A stretch of 64,000 nucleotides of DNA. It comes from Nymphaea colorata. Taxonomy: Eukaryota; Streptophyta; Magnoliopsida; Nymphaeales; Nymphaeaceae. The stretch lies in the NCBI RefSeq assembly GCF_008831285.2, contig NC_045147.1, positions 16,656,854 to 16,720,853 of the forward strand. Direction: 5' to 3'. A model generated the notes under the pieces. It did no database searches and was not told where the DNA came from. It saw only the letters and a program-made list of their open reading frames with translations. This document shows positions 12,530 to 23,700 of the stretch, one piece after another (position 1 is the first letter of the stretch; every line of letters starts with the position of its first letter). Made by a program: the position numbers and the translations under genes.

Positions 12530-12760
12530 AGTCTATGGACTCATGGTCCAAGACACCAACAACTATTTTCATAGTCGTACATGCACTGGGAGACTCTCGC
12601 AATGTTGAGAGTCACGTTCATAAAGGAACGAGAGAAGGCGGCCTGTTGTTATTGTTGTTGAGCTGAGAGCAGCTCCTTGTTCAGCCTCCTCCATGCATCC
12701 CTTAGAAAGTTCCTTATGCGCTATTGTGCTTGCTCCTTTGCTACCCTTGTCTCGATCTGT
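12530..12760 (-). pseudogene. Terpene synthase last-exon fragment
   Basis: The minus strand reads VAKEQAQ*RIRNFLRDAWRR, NKELLSAQQQ* and FSRSFMNVTLNIARVSQCMY in one frame, matching the terminal exon of plant terpene synthases (pattern VAREHI..LI..WK.MN, then FSRSF...NLAR..QCMY..GD). Internal stops show it is dead. The same exon is at 27,255-27,490. The fragment lies directly beside the cytochrome b561 pseudogene, whose parent has no TPS neighbour here, so the two were brought together by rearrangement. Confidence 0.75.
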
Positions 12761-13053
12761 TAACGATAAAGTTGAAAGGCAATCGTTTTATAGAGATTCA
12801 AGGAAAGAATCTCATCAAGATCAATCAAAATTAATGATAAAGGAAAAAAAATCTTTCCAAAAAAATCAGATTTAGTTTTTCATGTTTATCATTGCCAAGA
12901 TTATAGTGTTAACAATAGGGTTGAAAGTCATCCGTTTTAGAGAAATTAAAGGAAAGAATCTCAGTAAGATCAATCAAAATTAATGATAAAAGAAAAAAAA
13001 ATCTTTCCACAAAAATCAAATTTAGTTTTTCATGTTTATCGTTGCCAAGATTA
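12759..13053 (+). repeat. 149-bp tandem duplication
   Basis: Units start with GTTAAC at 12759 and 12908 and share AAAGGAAAGAATCTCA, TTAATGATAAA and TAGTTTTTCATGTTTATC. They differ at a dozen or so positions, so the duplication is not recent. No coding potential seen. Confidence 0.8.
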
Positions 13054-13204
13054 TAAGAACTTCAACTATTTAAGTTCGTTATTTACATTGTGTAACCAAG
13101 GCACATGGTGGCCTTAAGTGGTGAAAACCCATGAAAAAAATCTTTTCATTGTTGGTTTTTATTTGTTTTGCTTTTTTTATTTTTTATTTTTTAACTTACT
13201 ATCA

Positions 13205-13930
13205 AAGAGAGGATATCCGAAAGTATGGGGACAACCGAAGACTTTAGAGCCATAGGTTGCCGATTGGTTGGCTATGGGCTGTGGATTTTTCTACTGCTAG
13301 CCGGCACAGATGTTTTGTTTTTTACCGCTTATCCATATGAAGAATTAAAAGACAATTTGTGCTGAAACTTGTGACAGGGTAAGGGGAAATCCCCCATCCG
13401 TGCTTTTGTTGTCTTCGGGTGGTGGCTGTTGGGTTTTTTATCATTCTGGTATCCCGGATTGTCAATTCCCCGGAGGCAACAAGCGGTGCCTTGGCATGCA
13501 CTTATGGGTATTACAATCTTCCTTTTGACAATTTGCACAGCAGAGACGAGGATGGCTGAGAAGTTCATATTTCAACGCCTGGTTCGTGAAAGGGAAGCAT
13601 ACTTGGTGAATTTCCTCGGACTCACGGAACTTCTCTTTGGTGCTGCAGTAGCATTCTGTGTTACCCATTAGGTGAAGAAGGAAAAACTTCTCTTAGAAAA
13701 TTACTTTCCAAGGACTTTGCTCTTGTTCCTTGATATGTAAATTACAATTGCTGGTGTTTGACACCAATCCATTGACCTATTTACTTCCCCCAAAACGTCT
13801 CCCTCGACTTTGTTGTTCAATTCACTTTACTGCATTTAGTCGTTGGAGTAGCCAATTGTACTTTGGCTCATGCACACGGCAAGCAATATATATTGCACAA
13901 GGTCTGAGGTTAAGACGATTATGAGTCCGC
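13205..13930 (+). pseudogene. Cytochrome b561 pseudogene (last exon plus flanks)
   Basis: This is a partial copy of 52,285-53,155: part of intron 2, exon 3 (about 13,420-13,671) and the 3' flank. Exon 3 stays open to the TAG at 13,669-13,671 and keeps WHALMGITIFLLTICTAET, including the helix histidine. Two lesions matter. About 145 bases of the end of intron 2 are missing, and the acceptor GGGCAG of the intact gene reads GGGTGG here. Exons 1 and 2 are absent. It cannot make a six-helix protein. Confidence 0.9.
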
Positions 13931-14014
13931 AAGACAAAAGAAATACTTTTTAGATGTAATGCTATCTCGAAACCATTGTCAGCTTTCACAACTTACAAGG
14001 AGATAATTTGCTTG

Positions 14015-14693
14015 TGAAATGATGTGCGAATCTTAGGCACTTTTTTTTCAACTTAATGACAATTGCAAGTTCCAAGTTTGTGCAGACATTAGAATAAGAG
14101 AAAATGCCCGCTTTCCTCCAGTACTTGTGACAGAAACTGGGTAATTGAATTGAGCCCTTCAAGGGCTTGAGACTGACCATCCAGGGGCTGCCTCTGTTTA
14201 TCCAATGAAACCGACGCAACATTTTCAATATCATCTGCTTTGTCTTGAAGGCTCTTCATCTGCAAGGACATGCTATCGCCAACCTGATATATTTCCCTTT
14301 GAATTTCCAGGGTTCCCCTCTGCAGCTTTGCAATCCCCTGATCCAAGCTCTCATAAGACTCACTAAGGAATGCCCTGCTGGAACTAAGCCCTTCTTTCAT
14401 TTTTTCTTGAGCTTGTAGTACCGCTGACTGTGAAGCAGCTATCTCTTTGGACTGCTCAACGACGGCTTTTGATTTGTCCAACACCTTGCCTATGTGGTCC
14501 TCAACAACTCTAGATGTACGAACCAGCATCTCAATTGTAGTTAATGAATCATGAATGCTGTCAGAATCTTTTAGTAATAAATCGGAGTTTTCCTCTATAG
14601 CCTCCAGTTTCTCCTCTACAAAGCTGGCTGACCTTTGCAACTCGTTCACCAACCTCTCCGTTTTCCGCTTGAATGCTTCAGACCTAAAGAGAT
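14015..14693 (-). pseudogene. GEX1 exon 2 fragment, left copy
   Basis: A partial copy of the intact GEX1 exon 2 (54,486-55,073) with a little intron 2 below it. It still reads openly from RSEAFKRKTERLVNEL to QFLSQVLEES, a coiled-coil-rich stretch, with a small in-frame deletion around 14,528-14,540 where the intact gene encodes QTEE. No other GEX1 exon follows. The reading frame extends upstream into antisense TOP1 sequence, giving a 217-residue chimeric open frame (14,089-14,742). There is no evidence that it is expressed. Confidence 0.9.
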
Positions 14694-16770
14694 CCAGATG
14701 GAACACCGCTAAGAGATCCAGATGGAACACCGAAAAAATCATTGGCGCCTGAATCGTATTGATACACTTCTATCTATTCTGGACATTCTTTTATTATTCG
14801 CTTTTTGCACAGGTAGGAGAACCTTAACCTTTTGTTGGCATGCAGGCTAATGAAGAAAATTGCATCATGTAAAGAAAGAATAGAAAAGATAGATAGGGAT
14901 ATAAAAACTAAGGAGGAGATGAAAAATGTTGCCTTGGGTACATCAAAGATCAATTATATGGATCCTCGGATATCTGTTGCGTGGTGTAAGCGTAATGAGG
15001 TTCCTATTGAGAAGGTGACAACAATTTCCATCCTCTTTTTGGTCTGTCTTTCTATTTTACCTTACTGATCTGGCTGCGCTGTATATGATTGCGGATTTTC
15101 AACAAGTCACTTCTGGCCAAGTTTGCATGGGCCATGGACGTGGAGCCTGAGTACAGCTTCTGATTTATGAAAATCTTGAAGGTACCACAGAAAATTTCAA
15201 GACACAAATATAAATCCCTCATGATGCAGATCGAAATTTAGAGTCCCCCCTTCATACGCATCAACAATGTGATTCTTTCGTTTGGAGAAAATTCTTTGGT
15301 GTTTGCTCCATGGTTGAGGCCAACCCATGACCAGTAGCTGGAGACAAGGAAGCCTTCAATCGAACATTGTATCGTGCGACTCCTTTCTCTACGTCCCAAA
15401 ATATGTATTGGCATTAGCTACGTTCAAAGTAAAGGTCTTCTCTTTCGTTATTTCTTTGTGTCTGTCCTTTTTTTTCCCACTCCCTTGGGTGCTTATGGCT
15501 GCCTCAACTTGCCCCAAGATGGCATAATTGCATCCCTGTGGTTCTCTCTCAAATGAAAAATTTTGAAACTGGAATGTATTTTTGTCACATAACTAATTCT
15601 GTTGCCTTATGAAATATGCAATACTTGAGGTTGGCATTTGATTAATTCTTTCAAAACTCAACTTTCTATGATCCGCATGACAACGAAGGTACGGGTCACG
15701 AGGGGATGAATTCGACGCGATAAAAGGTGAGTTTAACCAACTTGAACGCGAGATGGGTACCCGCTCATATGATTGCCCACTTCGTGATTGCTCACCAGCG
15801 TCGTCCTTTGAACGTTCCTTTGCTTCAATTTTGTGAAGTCTCGGACAGTGTCCTCATCTTGGTCGATGGTGTCTGTAGTCACTTGGCGTCTGTGTGTGTC
15901 TAAGCTTGTGAAGAAGTTGAAACTTTCATATAAAATTTGTTTGGAAATTCGAAAAAACTAGACGGTTACGTCAGAGATAAAAACTAGACGCTTTAATTTT
16001 GATGTTTAAAATGTATCTTTTTGCAATCTAACCTTATTGATGTGAACGTGATATGTAAGAATAGGTTATTAAATTGATCACTTGTTAGACTTTAATAGTA
16101 TTTTTATAAAGAAAAGATGAATCCCACCGTACTAATACTGCCACTAATCCCAAGTTGGATCACACCCTTCTTTAGATTAAGTTGGGAAAAGTTGAACCAA
16201 ATTTTCTTCTGCTAATGGAAACAGATTCAATTGTCACTAGCAACTTGAACACTTTTCGTTTGCTTCTCCGGAGAATGAGGCTAAAGTTTTAACCAGTTGG
16301 AATGAAGAAGGAAATCCTCACCGCCCGAGTGAAAGCTGAATCTATTGGTGCTTGGATGAACCCGCAATTCATGTCAACTAAAACCCAGCTGTGCCGCCTT
16401 CCCTAAGCAAATTTTCAGCTGGCTTTGCCATCAAGCGTGGCTTGAAGATTCAGTTGCAGCACCGTGAGCCAGATGCCATGGCTATTCATCACATCTGGTT
16501 TTGATGAGATCAAGGGACTTGAATCCAGATCTTTCACGTTCTTACGCTAGTTATTCCCCCCTTGTTCCGTTTGTCTTTATGGCACATGCCCGACCTTCCA
16601 TTTCTGATGATGCATTAATAAGGGTTAGGTGAGAAGTTCTCTCCACTAGAAACGGTTTGCTTGAGACAAAGCTACCAGGCTTGGTCCGGGGTATGTAGGT
16701 TTAGGGTTGGTTTAGAACCTCGGTGTAGTCTCATGATATACTCTTCAACTCAAGTATCACACATGCCAAC
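14535..16770 (+). repeat. Large palindrome, left arm
   Basis: This arm is repeated in inverse orientation at 16,872-19,105. Outer to inner it carries part of the GEX1 exon, the TOP1 3' end, the downstream flank of TOP1 (matching 60,120-61,130) and about 640 bases of unrelated origin. Only scattered single-base and run-length differences separate the arms. Confidence 0.95.
14708..15163 (+). pseudogene. TOP1 3'-end fragment, left arm
   Basis: A copy of the last three TOP1 exons (parent 61,131-61,600, minus strand). It begins inside the exon encoding [17 protein letters not shown], continues through the exon at about 14,848-15,016 encoding [16 protein letters not shown] and [19 protein letters not shown] (catalytic tyrosine present), and ends with [19 protein letters not shown] and TGA at 15,161-15,163. 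The acceptor of the last intron reads TGATTGCGG where the intact gene has TGATTGCAG, so the last exon could not be spliced normally. It lies inside the left palindrome arm. Confidence 0.9.
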
Positions 16771-16871
16771 ATTTGTTGTTTAAAAGTTTATGACCAACCC
16801 TAAACCTACATCGAGTGTGATCCAACTTGGGATTGTTGGCATGTGTGATACTCGAGTGTGATACTCGAGTT
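16771..16871. repeat. Palindrome spacer with short internal repeats
   Basis: About 100 unpaired bases separate the arms. The spacer contains repeats of motifs from the arm ends (GTTGGCATGTGTGATAC, GATACTCGAG, GTGTGATCCAACTTGGGATT), so it looks like a patchwork formed when the inverted copy was made. Confidence 0.8.
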
Positions 16872-18475
16872 GTTGGCATGTGTGATACTTGAGTTGAAGA
16901 GTATATCATGAGACTACACCGAGGTTCTAAACCAACCCTAAACCTACATACCCCGGACCAAGCCTGGTAGCTTTGTCTCAAGCAAACCGTTTCTAGTGGA
17001 GAGAACTTCTCACCTAACCCTTATTAATGCATCATCAGAAATGGAAGGTCGGGCATGTGCCATAAAGACAAACGGAACAAGGGGGGAATAACTAGCGTAA
17101 GAACGTGAAAGATCTGGATTCAAGTCCCTTGATCTCATCAAAACCAGATGTGATGAATAGCCATGGCATCTGGCTCACGGTGCTGCAACTGAATCTTCAA
17201 GCCACGCTTGATGGCAAAGCCAGCTGAAAATTTACTTAGGGAAGGCGGCACAGCTGGGTTTTAGTTGACATGAATTGCGGGTTCATCCAAGCACCAATAG
17301 ATTCAGCTTTCACTCGGGCGGTGAGGATTTCCTTCTTCATTCCAACTGGTTAAAACTTTAGCCTCATTCTCCGGAGAAGCAAACGAAAAGTGTTCAAGTT
17401 GCTAGTGACAATTGAATCTGTTTCCATTAGCAGAAGAAAATTTGGTTCAACTTTTCCCAACTGAATCTAAAGAAGGGTGTGATCCAACTTGGGATTAGTG
17501 GCAGTATTAGTACGGCGGGATTCATCTTTTTTTATAAAAATACTATTAAAGTCTAACAAGTGACCAATTTAATAACCTATTCTTACATATCACGTTCACA
17601 TCAATAAGGTTAGATTGCAAAAAGATACATTTTAAACATCAAAATTAAAGCGTCTAGTTTTTATCTCTGACGTAACCGTCTAGTTTTTACGAATTTCCAA
17701 ACAAATTTTATATGAAAGCTTGAACTTCCTCACAAGCTTAGACACGCACAGACGCCAAGTGACTACAGACACCATCGACGAAGATGAGGACACTGTCCGA
17801 GACTTCACAAATCGAAGCAAAGGAACGTTCAAAGGACGGCGCTGGTGAGCAATCACGAAGTGGGCAATCATATGAGCCGGTACCCATCTCGCGTTCAAGT
17901 TGGTTAAACTCACCTTTTATCGCGTCGAATTCATCCCCTCGTGACCCGTACCTTCGTTGTCATGCGGATCATAGAAAGTTGAGTTTTGAAAGAATTAATC
18001 AAATGCCAACCTCAAGTATTGCATATTTCATAAGGCAACACAATTTGTTATGTGGCAAAAATACATTCCAGTTTGAAAATTTTTCATTTGAGAGAGAACC
18101 ACAGGGATGCAATTATGCCATCTTGGGGCAAGTTGAGGCTGCCATAAGCACCCAAGGGAGAGGGGAAAAAAGGACAGACACAAAGAAATAACGAAAGAGA
18201 AGACCTTTACTTTGAACGTAGCTAATGCCAATACATATTTTGGGACGTAGAGAAAGGAGTCGCATGATACAATGTTCGATTGAAGGCTTCCTTGTCTCCA
18301 GCTACTGGTCATGGGTTGGCCTCAACCATGGAGCAAACACCAAAGAATTTTCTCCAAACGAAAGAATCACATTGTTGATGCGTATGAAGGGGGGACTCTA
18401 AATTTCGATCTGCATCACGAGGGATTTATATTTGTGTCTTGAAATTTTCTGTGGTACCTTCAAGATTTTCATAAA

Positions 18476-18932
18476 TCAGAAGCTGTACTCAGGCTCCACG
18501 TCCATGGCCCATGCAAACTTGGCCAAAAGTGACTTGTTGAAAATCCGCAATCATATACAGCGCAGCCAGATCAGTAAGGTAAAATAGAAAGACAGACCAA
18601 AAAGAGGACGGAAATTGTTGTCACCTTCTCAATAGGAACCTCATTACGCTTACACCACGCAACAGATATCCGAGGATCCATATAATTGATCTTTGATGTA
18701 CCCAAGGCAACATTTTTCATCTCCTCCTTAGTTTTTATATCCCTATCTATCTTTTCTATTCTTTCTTTACATGATGCAATTTTCTTCATTAGCCTGCATG
18801 CCAACAAAAGGTTAAGGTTCTCCTACCTGTGCAAAAAGCGAATAATAAAAGAATGTCCAGAATAGATAGAAGTGTATCAATACGATTCAGGCGCCAATGA
18901 TTTTTTCGGTGTTCCATCTGGATCTCTTAGCG
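18476..18932 (-). pseudogene. TOP1 3'-end fragment, right arm
   Basis: Mirror image of the left-arm fragment, in the same orientation as the intact TOP1 gene. It ends in TGA at 18,476-18,478 and carries the same destroyed last acceptor (GG for AG) and the same CTCGGATATC variant next to MDPRIS. These shared differences from the intact gene show that one damaged fragment was later duplicated in inverse orientation. Confidence 0.9.
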
Positions 18933-18949
18933 GTGTTCCATCTGGATCT

Positions 18950-19105
18950 CTTTAGGTCTGAAGCATTCAAGCGGAAAACGGAGAGGTTGGTGAACGAGTT
19001 GCAAAGGTCAGCCAGCTTTGTAGAGGAGAAACTGGAGGCTATAGAGGAAAACTCCGATTTATTACTAAAAGATTCTGACAGCATTCATGATTCATTAACT
19101 ACAAA
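18950..19105 (+). pseudogene. GEX1 exon 2 fragment, right arm
   Basis: Encodes RSEAFKRKTERLVNEL to about DSDSIHDSLTT and then stops at the palindrome boundary. Upstream is the same duplicated linker (GGTGTTCCATCTGGATCTCTT twice) as in the left arm. Confidence 0.9.
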
Positions 19106-19114
19106 CTGGAGGCT

Positions 19115-19970
19115 ATGATTTCTACACTTCATTTTGCGTATCAATCTTGGTAACATCTAAATTAACATTCATTAGCAGCAAAATAAGAGGTCATAAAAAT
19201 TTGTCTCCAAAGATCAGCTTATAACTCATGAAACGGAAACCATAATCTTACTTGCAGCACTTTTCGTTCTTCCTTTGTAATTTCCCGGCCGTTGAAGTAA
19301 ACTTCAGTGTTCCCATTGCTCGCCTTCGCCTGGAGTTTTCCTCCAATAGTCAACTTAGAACTTGTGATCATATCAGGCTTTCTACCCTCCTGTTGTTCAA
19401 CATCATATGCATCCCAAACAAATCAGGAATTCAGTGTCAAAATAGAAACAAAAGGAAATGCATTTTTGAAGCATAAGAAAAGAGAAACTCACCTTCCCCA
19501 GAACCTGAGTCCTTATCGTACCAGTATCCCCCTGGCTTCAACCTTCTTAGGGGTATGGGGCAGCACTGCAACTCCACCAATTCTTCCCGACGAAGTGGTC
19601 TGTCGTTGACAATGATCTGCCCGGAACGCAGTTGCTTGGAATGGCACTCAATCTCTGCCTTCATGATTTGCTTGATCTCCAAAGGACAGTAAAGCTTGTG
19701 CAACAAGGTCGAAGGTCTGCCAAGCCTCGACCTTTTTGATTCATCAATTGGTTGCCCAATGCAAGTAATACACTTCCTTCCTTGAGGCATCGAAACCATG
19801 GCCTTGAGCACACAGTTGCCACAGTACCTAGCTCCACACGCCAAGCAGGACAATGTTCCCTTGAAGAAAACTCCTCTCCTGCACCAGGAACAGATGTGTT
19901 TCTTTCTTGGCTTACATGAGACACCACGATGACGAGATCCACCATCAGTGAATTCGTGGGAGGACGAATC
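19115..19970 (-). pseudogene. XLG pseudogene, 3' part (exon 2, intron 1, end of exon 1)
   Basis: Copy of 45,150-46,025 in inverse orientation. It covers part of intron 2, exon 2 (about 19,256-19,393), intron 1 and the end of exon 1 with the cysteine-rich region ([21 protein letters not shown]). One A is missing just before the exon 1 donor, shifting frame, and several residues conserved in the intact gene differ. The copy is cut at 19,970 by a copia element and resumes at 25,552. Confidence 0.93.
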
Positions 19971-20651
19971 TGTTGGGTCGGGTCCAGCCTCAAAAGAGGA
20001 CCCGACCCGGCCCGTCACTTAAGTGACGGGCGGGTGAAGGAGAAGGCACCCGATGGTGCCCCTCCCTCTCACGACGCCTCACACGTCTCTCTCTCTCTGT
20101 TATTTTTTTTGGGGAAAAAGAGAAGGGATCTTGTGGCTGCTCATAGAGGAGAAGGAGAGGAGAAAGGCAAGGAGGAGAAGAAGGAGAAATCGCAGCAAGG
20201 TGCGTGGGTCGATTGGCACGCTAAGAAGAAAGAGGAAAGACAAAGAAGAAAGAGAAAATGAAGGGAGTCTTCATTGAGTGATTTCTTTCTTGAATCTTTG
20301 GGGCTCTTTCTTTCATTCGTATAAGAGATTGTTATTGCTCTCTTGAGTTCACTGTTTTTCTTAAAACAGTAGGGATATTATTGCTCGTGTATTTGGCTCC
20401 CTTTCTTGATATATAGAAAGTCTCTCTTGCCCGTGGTTTTTTACCCCATTATTGGGGGTTTTTCCACGTAAATTGGTGTCTCCTTTTTCTTGCATCTCTA
20501 GCATATATTTTGATATATATTGCTGCAACATTGGTGTTGGAATCTCGATCTTATGCACGCTGCCCTGTAATTCCGTTTTTCAGCAGTTTGTTGTGGTTTG
20601 CCCTATTTTATTGTTGTTGAAGCATTCTTGTTGGGGAACACGACTATAACA
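19971..20651 (+). repeat. Copia 5' LTR (681 bp)
   Basis: Starts TGTTGGGTCGGG and ends CGACTATAACA. The first 60 bases form two adjacent inverted repeats: GGGTCGGGTCC with GGACCCGACCC, and a perfect palindrome centred on CACTTAAGTG (20,010-20,031). Confidence 0.96.
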
Positions 20652-20654
20652 AAG

Positions 20655-20664
20655 TGGTATCAGA
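20655..20664 (+). other. Copia primer binding site
   Basis: TGGTATCAGA, three bases after the 5' LTR, matches the complement of the 3' end of plant initiator methionine tRNA, the usual primer of copia elements. Confidence 0.8.
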
Positions 20665-20729
20665 TACAGGTTAGCACCAAGTTAACACCAGGTTAGCGCC
20701 AGCGTGGTTGTGAGCATTCTTATTAAAGG

Positions 20730-23700
20730 ATGGAGTCGACCCCTACTAGAATGGTCTCTTTAAATGAAAACAATTGGACTATATGGAAAGCGAAAATGGA
20801 AGATTTGCTGTATTGTAAAGACCTGTATGCACCAATTGAGAACCAAAAGCCAGCGAATATAACAGATGAAAAATGGAAGTTATTGGACAGGAAAACCATT
20901 GGCACCATCAGACAATGGTTAGATGACTGTGTTTTTCATTTGGTATCCGCAGAGACGAGCGCGAAGTCGTTATGGCAGAAGTTGCATGATCTTTACGAGA
21001 GGAAAACAGCTGGGAACAAGGCTTTCTTGATTAGGCAATTGGTAAATCTGAAACTTAGAGAGGGAAAACCAGTGTCAGAGCATTTGAATGAAGTGCAGAG
21101 CATAATCAATCAGTTGTCAGCCATGAAAATGATATTAGATGATGAGTTACAGGCACTCTTGTTGCTCAGTTCTCTTCCCGACAGTTGGGAGACTTTAGTT
21201 GTTTCTTTGAGCAACTCCGCTCCAGATGGTGTGCTTACGATGAAGCATGTAACCAGCAGCATTCTAAATGAAGAAACAAGGAGAAAGTCTCTTGGTACTG
21301 GTAGCTCGCAAGTGCTAGTGATGGGAGACAGGGGCAGACAGAAGAACCGTAACAAATGGCAAGACAGATCAAAATCCAGGTCCAAATCAAGACCAAAGAT
21401 GACAGGTAAATGCTTTCACTGTGGTATTCCAGGGCACAAGAAGATTGATTGCAGAAAATGGAAAGAAGAAAAAGAGCAGAAAAAGAAGATTCAAGAGAAT
21501 GTAAAGCCAAAAGAGTACACTGCAGTTGCTTCAGATGATGAGGTAGTGTTATTTTTATCTGAAGAAAATGATTGTCTTACAGTTCAGAATGGTGATTCTA
21601 CATGGATTTTAGATACAGGGGCATCATATCATGCTACACCATGTAGAGAGTTATTCTTATCCTATAGAGCAGGTGATTTTGGAGTAGTTCACATGGGCAA
21701 CAGTGACACTTCGAAGATTGTTGGGATAGGAGATGTTTGCATTCAGACGAGCACAGGATGCAAGTTGACTTTGAGAGATGTGAGACATGTTCCAGACTTG
21801 AGAATGAATTTGATTTCTGCAGGAAGACTAAGTGAAGATGGATATTGTACTTCGTTTAGTCAGACAGGTTGGAAACTTACCAAGGGGGCACTAGTGTTGG
21901 CTAGAGGTGACAGATTTGGCTCTTTGTATGGGATGAAGTCTCGAATCAGTAGTGTGGATGTCAATGCAGTTACTGGTGGTACTTCGTCAGATTTGTGGCA
22001 TAAGAGGTTAGGTCACATGAGTCAAAGAGGAATCGACTTGCTCACCAAGAAGAATTTGTTACCAAAGGCAGATGGTGCACAGATATCTCCATGTGATCAT
22101 TGTTTGGTTGGTAAGTTGCATCGAGTTTCTTTTCAGAAAAAACGCTCTTCAAAAACTAAACATGTTTTAGATTTAGTTTATTCAGATGTATGTGGACCTA
22201 TAAATGTGACATCTAAAGGTGGAGCATCCTATTTTGTTACATTTATTGATGATACATCTAGGAAGGTGTGGGCCTTTACAATGAAAAGCAAAAGTGAAGT
22301 AAGTAGCATCTTCATGACTTTTCATGCAGCGGTTGAGCGCGAGACTGGTAAGAAGATGAAGAGACTGCGTACAGACAATGGTGGTGAGTATATAGCATCT
22401 TCTTTACGAGATTATTGTTTAAAGCATGGTATTAGACATGAAAAGACAGTTCCTTATACTCCACAGCATAATGGAGTTGCAGAAAGGATGAATAGAACAA
22501 TAATCGAGAGAGTTAGAAGTTTGTTATCTAGCTCTAAGTTGTCTAAGTATTTTTGGGTAGAGGCAATGCGTACTGCAGTTTATTTAATAAACAGGTCTCC
22601 TTCAGTGCCTCTAGATGGAGACATTCCACAGAGAGTTTGGTCAGATGAAGAGGTTAAGTATGTTTAATAAACAGGTCTCCTTCAGTGCCTCTAGATGGAG
22701 ACATTCCACAGAGAGTTTGGTCAGATGAAGAGGTTAAGTATGATCACCTCAGAGTTTTTGGTTGCAAAGCTTTTATGCATGTACCTAAAGAACATAGGAC
22801 CAAACTAGATGATAAAGCTATTCCTCTGATATTTCTTGGTTATGCAGATGATGAATTTGGTTACAGGTTATGGGATCCAAAGAATGACAAAATCTACAGG
22901 AGTCGTGATGTTGTCTTCAGAGAGGATCAGACTATTGAAGATGTCATGGGAGACACGAAGTCAGGTATGAATGCTAGTGGTGTTCATGAGCCAACTTATG
23001 CAGAACCTGAAGAACTATCATCTGAGCATGGTGAGACTAATGAAGATGTAGAGGAAGAAGAAAGAGAGACAGATGAGCAGTATACAGATGGCAGCTCTAT
23101 AGAGACTCAAACTGATTCTGAGCATGAGTTGGAGGGGGAGCTTCCTTCGCATTCAGAGCCAATTGAGGAGCAATTGGGTAGAGGTAAAAGAACACGTATA
23201 CCATCTACTAGATATTCTACTGATGAATATATTATGTTTACTGATAGTGGAGAGCCAAAATGCTATGCAGAGGTGCTAGATGATGTGCATAAAGATGAAT
23301 GGATTAAAGCTATGAAGGATGAGATGAATTCTTTATACAAGAATCACACTTTTGATTTGGTAGAGCTACCAAAAGGTAAGAAAGTGTTGCAGAACAAGTG
23401 GGTCTACAAGCTTAAAAATGAAGGTCAAGGCAAGTTGAGATACAAAGCTCGGTTAGTGGTGAAAGGTTTCAAGCAGGAAAGAGGTATTGATTTTGATGAA
23501 ATTTTTTCTCCTGTTGTTAAAATGTCATCTATCAGGGTAATACTTGGTTTGGTGGCTTGTCTAGACTTGAAGTTGGAGCAGTTAGATGTAAAAACTGCTT
23601 TTCTTCATAGAGATCTAGAGGAAGAAATCTACATGACACAACCAGAAGGTTTTGTGGTTGCTAGGAAGAAACACATGGTTTGTAAGTTGAAGAAAAGCTT

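Larger units (their letters stand above)
16872..19105 (-). repeat. Large palindrome, right arm
   Basis: Inverse copy of 14,535-16,770. Its outer edge (about 19,105) lies inside the GEX1 fragment, after which the sequence switches directly to XLG intron 2 (minus strand). The left arm continues instead into more GEX1, so the flanks differ and the inverted repeat is not explained by a simple assembly fold-back. Confidence 0.95.

Noticed and set aside
17784-18191. A 135-codon open frame in the palindrome arm, conserved at 60,438-60,701
   Set aside because: The similarity is at DNA level through duplication of TOP1 3' flank; no family, splice sites or codon pattern support a gene.
14535-19105. 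Palindrome as a simple assembly fold-back
   Set aside because: The arms differ at scattered bases, a distinct spacer exists and the outer flanks are different, so an artefact is less likely, though long-read support would settle it.
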